From Opitutia bacterium (GTDB lineage Bacteria; Verrucomicrobiota; Verrucomicrobiia; Opitutales; Opitutaceae): a stretch of 45,024 nt of DNA. Where the stretch lies: positions 1 to 45,024 of the forward strand of contig CANIJN010000010.1 in the NCBI GenBank assembly GCA_947467625.1, given 5' to 3'. Shown one piece after another: positions 1 to 8,659 of the stretch. Both the position numbers and the translations under genes were made by a program. Under the pieces are notes generated by a model. It did no database searches. It had not been told where the DNA came from and saw nothing but the letters and a program-made list of their open reading frames with translations. Each line of letters starts with the position of its first letter. Positions within the stretch are counted from its first letter, which is position 1.

Positions 1-1
1 T

Positions 2-1948
2 CTGAATAGCGCGATCGGGGCGAACGCTACCTTTGCGGTCACCGCCACCGGTGCCGCACCGCTGTCGTACCAATGGCGCAAGAACGGCACCGCGATCAGC
101 GGCGCCACGAGCGCCTCCTTCACCGTCACCGCGGCGCAGTCTGCCGACGGTGGCAACTACACGGTGACCGTTACAAATTCCCGCGGCACCGCGACCAGTA
201 ATGCGGCTACCCTTACGGTGGTGTCGGCGCCGGTCGTTGCGGTGGCCCCAGTTGTCTCCACTCAGCCGACCTCCCAAACCGCGAGCCTAGGTGGTACGCT
301 CACCCTTTCGGTCGTGGCGACCGGCACGGCCCCCGTCTCGTACCAATGGAGTCGGGGCGGTGTCATCATTGCCGGCGCGACCAGTGCGACGCTCGCTCTC
401 AATAATCTGCAGGCTTCTGATGCTGGCGCCTACACCGTCGCCGTTTCCAATGCCGGCGGCTCCGTCACCTCCAACTCGGCTACGGTGACGCTCGCGGCCC
501 GCTCGATCGCCGGATCTTATTTCGGCGCCTTCGGCGGCAATGGCGGCACCTTCTCGCTCCTCGTCCGCGCGGACCGGACGGGCGTCTTCCTCGGTTTCGC
601 TCGCTCGGCCAAAATCGCTCTCGTCAGCCGCGACGTGGTCGTCAATTCCTCCGGTCGTTTCCGCGTCTCCGCCACGTCCGCCGCAGGTTCCTCCACGTCG
701 TCAGCAGCCGGCATCGCTGCGGCCGACCCGGAATATATCATTGATGGGAGCATCGCCACCGACGGTGCGGTTTCCGGCACCGTTTCCGGCCTCAACCTCA
801 CGCTCTCGGCGCCCGCCGCAGCGGTGACCGGCGTGACCGCTCCCGTCGCCGGCTTCTATCAAGCCGGTGCCACCGGGGCTTCGGCGACGAGCTATACCAT
901 CATCGGCGCCGCCGGTGATGCCTATGTCATTACGGTCAACGGTACCACCGCCGACGGCGGCAAAGGCACCGTCAACGCTTCCGGCGCCCTCAGTGTTACC
1001 ACTGATAATAACGCCCGCATCGCCGGCACGGTCCAAGCCGCCACCGCAGCGATCAGCGTGACTGTGACGCCTGCAGGTGGGGCGGCGGTGACCTTCGTCG
1101 GCGCGAACAACGAGGCCCGCGCGGACACCGAGCGTTTCTTTAATATCTCCACGCGCAGCCAGACCGGGACCGCCGGAGGCTCCCTCATCGTAGGCTTTGT
1201 GATCTCCGGCGACAAACCCAAGCCCGTGCTGGTCCGCGCTATCGGACCCACGCTCGGCAGCTTCGGCGTGAGCGGAGCCCTCGCCAGTGCCCGCCTCGAA
1301 GTCTTTAAAGGCAGCGCTTCCCTCGCCGTGGGCAACGACTGGGGGGCGAGCACCGCCGCCGACGCCATTGCCGCTGCGGCTACCCGCGTCGGTGCGTTCG
1401 CACTCCCGGCCAACAGCAAAGATGCGGCCCTCCTCCTCACGCTCGCTCCCGGCGACTATAGCGCTGTGGTGACTGGGCAGGCTGGGGCGACCGGCATTGG
1501 TCTCGTCGAAGTCTACGATGCGACCGTTGGAGCGATCCCTCGCGACCAGCGTATCGTAAATCTGTCGACGCGCGCGATCGCCGGGAACACGTCTGATACC
1601 ATTCTCATTGCAGGCTTCGTCGTCACCGGCTCCGTTCCAAAACGCGTCCTGATTCGTGGAGTAGGCCCCGCTTTGACCCAGTTTGGCGTCGCCGGCGCGC
1701 TCGCTCGTCCGTCTCTCGCCGTTTTCTCGGGCAACACGGTGCTCGCGCAAAACGCCGGCTGGACGACCACCGCCGATACCTCCGCCATCACCGCCGCCGC
1801 TCAGCAAGCCGGAGCTTTTGCCTTTGCCGCCACCAGCGAAGACGCTGCCCTGATCCTCAATTTGGCCCCCGGCTCCTACACGGCGCAGATCTCCGGCGTC
1901 GGCGGCACCACCGGCGTCGCGCTCGTCGAAGTCTACGAGCTCCCCTAA
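2..1948 (+). CDS. Ig-like domain surface/secreted protein with duplicated C-terminal module (5' end outside window)
   Basis: The reading frame is open from base 2, so the start lies outside the window. The visible part holds the end of one Ig-like domain (YQWRKNG ... GGNYTVTVTN) and a complete second one (YQWSRGG ... DAGAYTVAVSN), with the Trp and Tyr typical of bacterial Ig folds. A beta-rich middle region of about 220 residues follows. The last 240 residues are two copies of a module of about 120 residues, each with GFV(I/V)(S/T)G, then VL(V/I)R(A/G)(I/V)GP, then FGV(A/S)GALA, and ending LVEVYD/LVEVYE. This duplicated end is common in Opitutaceae extracellular proteins; its function is unknown to me. 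No membrane anchor is visible. It is probably exported and involved in adhesion or glycan binding, but that is inference. Confidence 0.85.
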   Translation: MNSAIGANATFAVTATGAAPLSYQWRKNGTAISGATSASFTVTAAQSADGGNYTVTVTNSRGTATSNAATLTVVSAPVVAVAPVVSTQPTSQTASLGGTLTLSVVATGTAPVSYQWSRGGVIIAGATSATLALNNLQASDAGAYTVAVSNAGGSVTSNSATVTLAARSIAGSYFGAFGGNGGTFSLLVRADRTGVFLGFARSAKIALVSRDVVVNSSGRFRVSATSAAGSSTSSAAGIAAADPEYIIDGSIATDGAVSGTVSGLNLTLSAPAAAVTGVTAPVAGFYQAGATGASATSYTIIGAAGDAYVITVNGTTADGGKGTVNASGALSVTTDNNARIAGTVQAATAAISVTVTPAGGAAVTFVGANNEARADTERFFNISTRSQTGTAGGSLIVGFVISGDKPKPVLVRAIGPTLGSFGVSGALASARLEVFKGSASLAVGNDWGASTAADAIAAAATRVGAFALPANSKDAALLLTLAPGDYSAVVTGQAGATGIGLVEVYDATVGAIPRDQRIVNLSTRAIAGNTSDTILIAGFVVTGSVPKRVLIRGVGPALTQFGVAGALARPSLAVFSGNTVLAQNAGWTTTADTSAITAAAQQAGAFAFAATSEDAALILNLAPGSYTAQISGVGGTTGVALVEVYELP

Positions 1949-2002
1949 GTTTCTCTCGCGGACGGCCCCACTTGGAGCTCCAATCCTTTCCCTCCCTCAT
2001 TC

Positions 2003-2437
2003 ATGAAAACCATCGCACGCCTCCGTTATCTCGCTGTTACCTTCGCCCTCGGCTTGGCCTCCGTGGCCTTCGCTCAGACTGCCTCGCTCAAAGCCGATGT
2101 CGCCTCCCTCATCCCCTCGGGTGGCAGCGTCACTCTCACGGCGGCCGCCACCTATGACGGGCAACCCGCTGCGCTGGGCTGGGCGATTGCCCTGCCTTCC
2201 GATTGGACTCTCGTCAGCGTCTCCGGCGTAAACATTCCCGAGATCTCGCCCGATGTCGGGTCGACCGGCACGCTCGAGTTTGCTTACACCTCTGCTCCCG
2301 CGGGCCGCGCGGAGTTTAACGTCGTCGTTCGTTATCCCGCTGGTGCGACGACTGCGAAAGCCGTCCCGACCGTCCTGATCCGCGCCAACGGTAAACTCGC
2401 GACGCTCTCCCCCACCGCAGTGGAATTTGGCAAGTAA
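2003..2437 (+). CDS. small exported protein of unknown function
   Basis: 144 residues. The N-terminus is a clear Sec signal peptide: basic MKTIARLR, a hydrophobic core, then a SVAFAQ cleavage site. The mature part of about 120 residues is rich in Ser, Thr, Val and Gly, with alternating hydrophobic residues suggesting a beta-sandwich. Phrases such as LPSDWTLVSVSG and AEFNVVVRYPAG recall cohesin-like or Ig-like modules, but I cannot assign a family. It lies 54 bp downstream of the Ig-like gene on the same strand and is followed by a strong intrinsic terminator, so the two probably share a transcript and possibly an extracellular role. Confidence 0.75.
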   Translation: MKTIARLRYLAVTFALGLASVAFAQTASLKADVASLIPSGGSVTLTAAATYDGQPAALGWAIALPSDWTLVSVSGVNIPEISPDVGSTGTLEFAYTSAPAGRAEFNVVVRYPAGATTAKAVPTVLIRANGKLATLSPTAVEFGK

Positions 2438-2483
2438 ACGAAATTCTGTGCAGTCGTCTTACGGCCGCTCGCCGGCCAGTCGC

Positions 2484-2511
2484 AGGGCGGACCAACTGGT
2501 CCGCCCTTTTT
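2484..2511 (+). terminator. intrinsic terminator after the Ig-like/exported-protein pair
   Basis: A perfect 10-bp stem (AGGGCGGACC at 2484-2493, GGTCCGCCCT at 2498-2507) with a 4-nt AACT loop runs directly into a five-T tract. It sits 46 bp after the upstream stop codon. Confidence 0.9.
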
Positions 2512-2670
2512 CGTGCTACGTACTGTCCTTCCGGTGGTCGCGTGCACGCACGCCGTTCGCCTATCTGCCGATCTCCGATCCGGTGTGTAGCTTCGGCAAG
2601 CGTGCTTGCGGCGAACAATTCTGCGCGGTCCGCGGTCGCGGGGACAACGCCTACCGCTCCAACGCGAAAC

Positions 2671-3594
2671 TCATTCGATTCCGAAAATTGCCTTCACGTA
2701 GTTGTCCACACTGAAGGGCTGGAGATCTTCGGCCTTCTCGCCGAGTCCGAGAAAATAGATGGGGATTTTCAGTTGGCGGTAAATACCGACGAGCGCGCCG
2801 CCGCGACTCGTACCGTCGAGTTTGGTGACCACGATACCCGTCAGACCGAAACTGTCGTGAAACACTTTGGCCTGCTCGATCGAATTGCTGCCCAAGGAAC
2901 CATCGACGACGAGCCACCGGTGCTGCGGCGCGGTCGGATCGTTCTTCTGGAGCACACGGCGAATCTTTGCCAATTCTTCCATCAAATTTACTTTCGTGTG
3001 CAGCCGGCCCGCGGTGTCCACAATCAGGAAGTCCCGACCCCGCGACTTCGCCGCCTGCCAACCGTCGAACGCGACGGCCGCAGAGTCTGCTCCCGTGTGG
3101 CTCGCAACGATTTCGAGTTCGAGCCGCGTAGCCCAAGACTTGAGTTGCTCCACCGCGGCTGCCCGAAACGTGTCGCACGCCGCGAGCGTCACCGTCTTAC
3201 CTTCCTGTTTCAGCTTCCACGCGAGCTTGGCCGAGGTCGTGGTCTTGCCTGAGCCATTGACGCCAATCATCGCGATCACGACGGGATTGGCCGGCTTCGT
3301 CGTCACGTCCAACGATCCCTCAGAGCCGGCGAGCACGCGCTTAAGCACCGCCGCACCGATCTTCGCGGCCTCTTGTCCGTGCAGCGTCTTATCTTTTTTG
3401 TAGGCGGCCTTGATCTCCGTGAGAATCTCCTCGGTCGTCTCGACCCCAAAGTCCGCCGTATACAGCGCCTCCTCCAGCGTCTCCAAGGACGATGCATCGA
3501 TGGGTTTCGCGCCAAAGATCGCCGCCGTTTTGGCCGCGATGGCGGAGACAGTCTTAGCGAAGCCGTCTTTGAATTTTTTGAAGAGGCCGAACAT
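2671..3594 (-). CDS. ftsY: signal recognition particle receptor FtsY
   Basis: 307 residues: the NG domain of the SRP receptor GTPase, which docks ribosome-SRP complexes at the inner membrane for co-translational insertion. The helical N domain spans about 1-95. G-domain motifs are the P-loop GVNGSGKTTT (111-120), DTFRAAA (141-147), DTAGR (193-197) and TKLDG (257-261). The long acidic A domain of E. coli FtsY is absent, as in many bacteria; a short basic N-terminus (MFGLFKKFKDGF) could contact membrane. Where E. coli has DASTGQN, this protein has DGSLGSN (231-237), a variant I cannot interpret. It is the last gene of the rarA-ribH-nusB-ftsY minus-strand run, 105 bp after nusB. Confidence 0.95.
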   Translation of the reverse strand: MFGLFKKFKDGFAKTVSAIAAKTAAIFGAKPIDASSLETLEEALYTADFGVETTEEILTEIKAAYKKDKTLHGQEAAKIGAAVLKRVLAGSEGSLDVTTKPANPVVIAMIGVNGSGKTTTSAKLAWKLKQEGKTVTLAACDTFRAAAVEQLKSWATRLELEIVASHTGADSAAVAFDGWQAAKSRGRDFLIVDTAGRLHTKVNLMEELAKIRRVLQKNDPTAPQHRWLVVDGSLGSNSIEQAKVFHDSFGLTGIVVTKLDGTSRGGALVGIYRQLKIPIYFLGLGEKAEDLQPFSVDNYVKAIFGIE

Positions 3595-3609
3595 AAGGAA
3601 AAGGAGCGA

Positions 3610-3689
3610 GTAGCGAGAAGCGTGACGTGAGGAGCGAGTTGAAATCTTCCGGAGTACGATGCTCGCTACACCCGGCCCGTTGCTCGCTA
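3610..3689. repeat. short AGCGAG-type direct and inverted repeats between nusB and ftsY
   Basis: The nusB-ftsY gap carries GTAGCGAG (3610-3617), its inverse CTCGCTAC (3662-3669) and a partial third copy CTCGCTA (3683-3689), plus further GAGCGAG units. They could fold in the nusB-ftsY transcript or be decayed dispersed repeats. No T-tract follows, so it is not an obvious terminator. Confidence 0.5.
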
Positions 3690-3699
3690 TGTTCTCAGC

Positions 3700-4143
3700 T
3701 CAATCGGCCTTGCGCGCGTCGCGGCCGAGCTGGTCCTTCAGTCGATCGAGGATGCCATTGATAAAGCGCTTCGCGTCGGCGTTGGAGAACTGCTTCGACA
3801 AATCGATTGCCTCATTGATCGACACCACCGGGGGAATGTCTTTGCGGTAAACCATCTCGAACATAGCGATGCGCATGATGGCCAAATCGATCTTCGCGAT
3901 GCGCTCAAATTCCCAGTTGTGCGCCAGTCCTTTGATGCGCGAATCGATGTCCGCGATATGCTCGATCACCCCGTGGATGAGTTCCTCCCCAAAGGCATAG
4001 TGTTCACGCGGTTCCTCGCAGCCCTCGAAAAATGTCACGAGGTCGTTCGCAAGATTAACCGGCGTATTCATGCTCCACGCATAAATGAATTGCATGGCGG
4101 CGACGCGACCATCACGGCGCTGGACGAAGAGGGCTTTGCTCAT
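3700..4143 (-). CDS. nusB: transcription antitermination factor NusB
   Basis: 147 residues, normal length for NusB, the all-helical RNA-binding protein that pairs with NusE (S10) on boxA RNA during rRNA antitermination. Recognisable features are the N-terminal RRxGRxxAMQFIYAW helix, the central IDxxIKGLAHNWEFERIAKIDLAIMRIAMFEM block and the C-terminal PPVVSINEAIDLSKQFSNADAKRFINGILD signature. Its ATG overlaps the ribH stop codon by 4 bp (ATGA at 4140-4143), indicating translational coupling; ribH-nusB is a common bacterial pair. Confidence 0.96.
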   Translation of the reverse strand: MSKALFVQRRDGRVAAMQFIYAWSMNTPVNLANDLVTFFEGCEEPREHYAFGEELIHGVIEHIADIDSRIKGLAHNWEFERIAKIDLAIMRIAMFEMVYRKDIPPVVSINEAIDLSKQFSNADAKRFINGILDRLKDQLGRDARKAD

Positions 4144-4613
4144 GATGAAAACGTTCTTTTTACTGACGCCATGTCCAAGGCCGCGCTCGCGAATTCCGCG
4201 CCCCGGTTAATTTTGCCGATACACCGCGTGCGGGCTTGCGCCAAGGTGTCGGCCACGATCACACCATTGATAATCGGGATCCCGCTCGCCAAGGCGAGCG
4301 TCTGCAAGGCATGCGACACACTTTGTCCGACCATTTCGTGATGCCGGGTGTCACCGCCGATCAGCACGCCCAAAGCGACCACGCAGTCTGCCTGAGTGTG
4401 GTGGGCCACGAGGGCCGCTGCGACGGGCACTTCGTGCGAACCCGGCACGCGGACCACGGTCAAATTTTTCTCGCTGACGCCGGCGGCCAGCAGGCCCGCG
4501 ACCACGCGGTCGAGCAGCCCGTTGGCGAGCTCTTCGTTGTAACGCGCAGCGACGACGGCGACGCGAAATGCGGTGCCCTTGACGACTGAGGACTTGGGTG
4601 CGGCGAGACTCAT
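4140..4613 (-). CDS. ribH: 6,7-dimethyl-8-ribityllumazine synthase (riboflavin synthesis)
   Basis: 157 residues from the chosen start at 4613 (MSLAAPKS); an in-frame start at 4673 would add 20 residues unlike the family. Lumazine synthase condenses 5-amino-6-ribitylamino-uracil with dihydroxybutanone phosphate, the penultimate riboflavin step, usually as an icosahedral or pentameric cytoplasmic complex. Visible motifs: AARYNEEL (22-29), PGSHEVP (57-63), LGVLIGGDTRHHEMV (81-95, with the catalytic-region His), GIPIINGVI and GAEFASAALDM near the C-terminus. No FMN riboswitch was seen in the 360 bp upstream. It is coupled to nusB by a 4-bp overlap. Confidence 0.95.
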   Translation of the reverse strand: MSLAAPKSSVVKGTAFRVAVVAARYNEELANGLLDRVVAGLLAAGVSEKNLTVVRVPGSHEVPVAAALVAHHTQADCVVALGVLIGGDTRHHEMVGQSVSHALQTLALASGIPIINGVIVADTLAQARTRCIGKINRGAEFASAALDMASVKRTFSS

Positions 4614-4973
4614 GACGGGTTTAATCTTCGGAACTGACCAGCCAACCCGACCGATCCGGCAATCGCCAATCAAAAATCCAAATTTCTACGCGGGCACGTA
4701 CTCGACGATTTCTAGCCCTTAACCGCCGAGGCCAACTGCCTTTCGGGTACCGTGCGGAAGCGTCAATCTGCCCGCAGTCGCCCAAGGCGCTGAAATCGGG
4801 AGAGAAATTTTCCGCCGGAGTATCGTCGGCGTTCCTGTTAAAGAGCGAGATCGACAGGCGAAACGGATAGAGTGCGTGCGCCAGTCAGCGTCGTGAGCGC
4901 CCTGATTCGGAGGACGCGCCGCCCCCGTCCACGCAGGGCGCGGCTTGGGGCGCGCGGGATTTGCCCGGCAGAG
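4614..4973. other. intergenic stretch between rarA and ribH
   Basis: 360 bp separate the rarA stop from the ribH start; both genes are on the minus strand. I see no convincing ORF, RNA gene, FMN-type riboswitch or T-tract terminator. It presumably holds the ribH-nusB promoter, but no clear -35/-10 pair stands out. Confidence 0.5.
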
Positions 4974-6341
4974 CTAATCCATCTCGGAGCGTTCGGGCTT
5001 CGCGCGTAGGTGTTTTTTTAATTCACGCCACCGCGCGAGGCGCTCGGCAATCTTGGCTTCCCAACCGGCGGTCTTTGGGGTGTAGAGGGTCAGCGGGGTT
5101 TCGAGATAATTTTGGCCGGTGATATTTTCCGGGAAATCGTGCGAGTAGTCGTAGTCTTTCCCTTGTCCGATGCGTTGGTTGGCTTGGCCGCTTTTGCTGC
5201 GGAGGGCGGACGGGATGGTTTGCACCGGCGATTCTTTCAACGCGCGGTGCGCTTCGCCGAGCGCGAGGTTGGCGGAGTTACTCTTCGGTGCGGTCGCGAT
5301 GTAGAGCGTCGCATGGGCGAGGGTTAATTGAGCCTCGGGCAAGCCAATGAAATCGCAGGCGTGGTGCGCCGCGACGGCCAGCGGCAGGGCCTGCGGATCG
5401 GCGAGACCGACGTCTTCGCTCGCGAGAATCACCAAGCGCCGGGCGATGAAGCGCGGGTCTTCGCCCCCGGCGAGCATCTTCGCGAGCCAATACATCGCAG
5501 CGTCCGGATCGCTGCCCCGGCAGCTTTTGATGAAGGCGGAGATGGTGTCGTGGTGCTCGTCTTCGTCGGCATCGTAACGGATGCGGCGCTCGCGGGCGAA
5601 GACGGCGAGCTCGGCCGGGGTGATTGCGGCACCTTCAGCGAGGCCGAGCACCAGGACTTCGAGGGCGTTGAGCGCGCGGCGGAGGTCGCCGTCGCACAGG
5701 ACGGCGAGGCTGGCGAGAAGGGTGTCGTCGGCCGTCACGCGACGCGCTCCGAGACCACGGTCGAGATCGACGAGCGCGTTTTTCAATACGCCCGCCACCT
5801 CGGTGGTGGCCAGAGGTTCGAGGCGGAAGAGGTGACTGCGGGAGAGGAGCGGCGGATTGACGTAGAAACCTGGGTTGTGGGTGGTGGCGCCGATGAGGCG
5901 GACGTTGCCCTCTTCGACATCCGGCAGGAGGAGGTCTTGTTGGGATTTGTTGAAGCGGTGCAGTTCGTCGATGAAGAGAATCGTCGCGGCCTCGGGACGG
6001 CGGCGGGCGGCGGCGAGGATCTCCCGCAGTTCGGCGACGTTGGACATTACCGCATTGACGCGCACGAAGCGGCTTTGCGTTTCCCGGGCGATGGCCTCGG
6101 CAATGCTGGTCTTACCGCAGCCTGGCGGCCCGTAGAAAAGGAGTGAGCCGAAGCGGTTTTGCGCGACGAGGCGGGGGAGCAAACTGCCGGGCTTCAAGAG
6201 GTGCGTCTGGCCGACGACCTCGGCCAAGCTGCGGGGACGCATCCGCGCCGCGAGCGGCTGGTGGGCGGAGGGACGTGGCGCGGCAGAAGGAGAAGGCGCG
6301 GCCTCGTCGGCAAACAGGTCGGATTGTTCGGGTGACGGCAT
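4974..6341 (-). CDS. rarA: replication-associated recombination protein A (RarA/MgsA), AAA+ ATPase
   Basis: 455 residues from the start at 6341 (MPSPEQSDLF); an upstream in-frame ATG at 6371 adds ten atypical residues. RarA is a clamp-loader-like AAA+ ATPase acting at stalled replication forks. Motifs: N-terminal PLAARMRPRSLAEVVGQ, Walker A GPPGCGKTS (71-79), Walker B FIDELHRFNKSQQD (from about 123), sensor-1 IGATTHNP, then the C-terminal tetramerisation region with SEDVGLADPQAL and YLETPLTLYTP. The Ser-Pro-Ala-rich N-terminal 30 residues are a probable linker. It is divergent from comEC across a 90-bp gap. Confidence 0.95.
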   Translation of the reverse strand: MPSPEQSDLFADEAAPSPSAAPRPSAHQPLAARMRPRSLAEVVGQTHLLKPGSLLPRLVAQNRFGSLLFYGPPGCGKTSIAEAIARETQSRFVRVNAVMSNVAELREILAAARRRPEAATILFIDELHRFNKSQQDLLLPDVEEGNVRLIGATTHNPGFYVNPPLLSRSHLFRLEPLATTEVAGVLKNALVDLDRGLGARRVTADDTLLASLAVLCDGDLRRALNALEVLVLGLAEGAAITPAELAVFARERRIRYDADEDEHHDTISAFIKSCRGSDPDAAMYWLAKMLAGGEDPRFIARRLVILASEDVGLADPQALPLAVAAHHACDFIGLPEAQLTLAHATLYIATAPKSNSANLALGEAHRALKESPVQTIPSALRSKSGQANQRIGQGKDYDYSHDFPENITGQNYLETPLTLYTPKTAGWEAKIAERLARWRELKKHLRAKPERSEMD

Positions 6342-6431
6342 GCGCCACCACTCATGAACACTCCCGGGCACTAATCAAAGCTTCAGAAATTGAGGGTTCC
6401 CTCCGGTGGCCGAGTGGTTGCAGGATGTCTC

Positions 6432-8069
6432 ATGACCAGCCGCAGTCTCGGACATCGCGCGCCGCTGTTGTGGCTCGTGCTGCCATTCATGGCGGGGCTT
6501 GCGCTGGGGAAAATGGGCGAATTTGCGCCGGTCGCCGGGTGGCTCGGGGCGGCGTTGATCGCCGCGTTGGCAGCGGTGTGGACGAGTGGACGCGCTGCGG
6601 GGTGGTGGGCCCCGACGCTGGGAGTCGCGATGTTTTTTGCCGGCAACGCGAGCTACGCACTCCAAAGCGCACGACTGTCGGCGCGGGATGCCCTGCCTCC
6701 GCGCGAAGCCACGCTGGCCTTGTACGTTGACCGGGTCTTTGCGCAAAAGAACACGCAGCGGGCCTCCGGACTCGCGAGGGTAGTTCGCGCCGAGGCACAC
6801 CTGCGGGAATTGGTGGGGCAGCGAATTTATTTTTCGCTCGCACTGAAGAAAGGGGAGGCCGCGCCGGTGCGCAGCGCGGTGGTGTCGGCGGTCGGCATTT
6901 TGGAGACGCTGCCGCGGGATCCGGCCGCCGATTCATTCGACGGCTATCTCGCGGGTGCCGGGATGAATTTTCGTTTGCAGCGCGGGCGGGTGGTGGCCGA
7001 AGAGCGCGCCGCGACAGGCTACTACCGGTTTTGTGCGCAGGCGGCCGTGACGTTCAATGACATCCTGGGTTGGGGCATTGCCGCGAAACGGCCCGCCCTC
7101 GCCGGCTTGTTGCGCGCGATGATGTTGGGCGAAACCCACGAGCTGAGCGAGGAGCAGCACGCACTGTTTATGCAGAGTGGAACAATGCATCTGTTTGCCA
7201 TCAGCGGTTTAAATATCGGAGTGATCGCGGGGGCGTTGCACGCGCTGCTGTTGTTGCTGCGAGTCCCGCTGTGGTTCCGCTATTTCGTGGGGGTGGCGCT
7301 CTTGTGGCTGTTTGTCGATATCACCGGTGGGTCGCCGTCGGCGGTGCGTTCATTTGTCATGGCTGCGTTTTTGCAGGCAGCTTTTGTCGTGCGCCGGCCG
7401 GCGAATCCACTCGCGGCGCTGGTGGCCTCGGCCCTGGTGGTGGTACTGGTCGCGCCGCTCCAAATGTTCAGCGCGAGTTTTCTCATGAGTTATGCCATCG
7501 TCGCCGCACTCCTGATACTCGGCCTGCCGCTCAGTGAAGCGGTCTTGGATCGCTGGGAACCATGGCGAGACCTGCCTCAGGTGACGTGGAGCTGGTGGCA
7601 ACGCGCGATCAGCGGTGCTTGGCACGGCACGGCGACTGCGCTGGCGATCGGCGTGGCGACGACGCTCGTGAGTTTGCTGACGGGAGTGCAGTTTTTTCAC
7701 TTGCTGACGCCGGGTGCGCTCGTGGCCAATCTCGTCCTCATCCCAGCGGCAATGCTGGCCACGCTCGGCGGTTTTGCGTCGCTGCTGTGCGGTCTCGTCG
7801 GATTCGGCTACGGAGCGGTGCTGTGCAACCACGCCTCCGCGCTTGTCCTTTGGGTGATCGAGGAACTGGTGCGGCTCAGTGTCCGGTTGCCCGGTGCGTT
7901 TCTAACGGCGCGATTTGCGGCGGCGTGGGTCGGTCCGGTTGCGCTGACGGCGCTCATGGCGGTGTTGATCGCGGGCTATGCCCACGACTGGAAACGTGGA
8001 AGTGGCGGGTGGTGGCCGCCCTTCGTGGTGGTGGCGGTCGTGCTCCTCTTCGGAGTGAAGTTTGGCTGA
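6432..8069 (+). CDS. comEC: ComEC/Rec2-family membrane DNA-uptake channel protein, short form
   Basis: 545 residues from ATG 6432. ComEC moves single-stranded DNA across the inner membrane during natural transformation. The N-terminus has two membrane segments followed by a soluble OB-like domain (about 95-190). The Competence domain follows, with LLRAMMLGETHELSEEQ and the hallmark HLFAISGLNIGV (about 251-262), then repeated hydrophobic helices to the end. Family members are usually about 700-800 residues with a C-terminal metallo-beta-lactamase domain; that domain is absent here and no such sequence follows in any frame I could see. The C-terminal tail is VVVAVVLLFGVKFG. Function in DNA uptake is likely but not proven for short forms. 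Confidence 0.88.
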   Translation: MTSRSLGHRAPLLWLVLPFMAGLALGKMGEFAPVAGWLGAALIAALAAVWTSGRAAGWWAPTLGVAMFFAGNASYALQSARLSARDALPPREATLALYVDRVFAQKNTQRASGLARVVRAEAHLRELVGQRIYFSLALKKGEAAPVRSAVVSAVGILETLPRDPAADSFDGYLAGAGMNFRLQRGRVVAEERAATGYYRFCAQAAVTFNDILGWGIAAKRPALAGLLRAMMLGETHELSEEQHALFMQSGTMHLFAISGLNIGVIAGALHALLLLLRVPLWFRYFVGVALLWLFVDITGGSPSAVRSFVMAAFLQAAFVVRRPANPLAALVASALVVVLVAPLQMFSASFLMSYAIVAALLILGLPLSEAVLDRWEPWRDLPQVTWSWWQRAISGAWHGTATALAIGVATTLVSLLTGVQFFHLLTPGALVANLVLIPAAMLATLGGFASLLCGLVGFGYGAVLCNHASALVLWVIEELVRLSVRLPGAFLTARFAAAWVGPVALTALMAVLIAGYAHDWKRGSGGWWPPFVVVAVVLLFGVKFG

Positions 8070-8184
8070 GACAATGGCGAGGGCAGGGGGCGCTGAAAAC
8101 GGGAAGAACCCAGTGGCCGGCCCATTTTGGGTTTCCTGATTTACCGCTTTCCACGGGGCAGCGTTCCCCTCCTGCTTTCAGCTT

Positions 8185-8469
8185 ATGAAAAGCGCCTACG
8201 AACTTGCGATGGACCGTCTCGCCAAATCCGATCCCGGAGCCAATAAACCGCTCACGGCGGAGAAAAAGGCGCTGCTGGCGGAAATTGATCGAGTCTACAC
8301 CGGCAAGCTGGCCGAGCGGGAAATTTTTCTGAAAAAGCAGCTCGACGAAGCGTGGACCGCGCGGAATGCGGAGGAGGTCGAGAAGGTTAAGAAGCAACTC
8401 GTTAACGAACGGGTGCGCATTGAAGAAGAGCGCGAGGCGGAAAAAGACGGCGTGCGGAGTCGGAAATAA
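8185..8469 (+). CDS. small charged coiled-coil protein of unknown function
   Basis: 94 residues, no signal peptide or membrane segment. The sequence is strongly charged and helical, with heptad-like stretches such as LAEREIFLKKQLDEAW and VEKVKKQLVNERVRIEEE, suggesting a short cytoplasmic coiled coil. It follows comEC by 115 bp on the same strand. I do not recognise a family. Codon use resembles its neighbours, which supports it being real. Confidence 0.7.
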   Translation: MKSAYELAMDRLAKSDPGANKPLTAEKKALLAEIDRVYTGKLAEREIFLKKQLDEAWTARNAEEVEKVKKQLVNERVRIEEEREAEKDGVRSRK

Positions 8470-8659
8470 TCCGGGGCAGGACCCGACCGCCATCCGCCTA
8501 ATCGCCTGCGCGAAAAGCTGCGATTTGGCTCATCTTGAGCGCACTGTGGACCCAGCTAAATTGCGGCGCGATGCGGATCGGCCGGATCTCAGCTTTGGCT
8601 GAACGGCTGGTTCATTTGAAGAACGCGCACGGTGTTCAACGCTCGAGCAGGCCGCGGCC

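Noticed and set aside
4614-4973. Possible FMN riboswitch upstream of ribH
   Set aside because: None of the conserved FMN-element segments could be found on the minus strand by eye.
6405-6424. GGTGGCCGAGTGGTTGCAGG resembles the D-arm region of a tRNA-Ser/Leu
   Set aside because: No acceptor pairing, anticodon arm or GTTCGAATC-type T-arm follows, and the comEC start lies within 10 bp.
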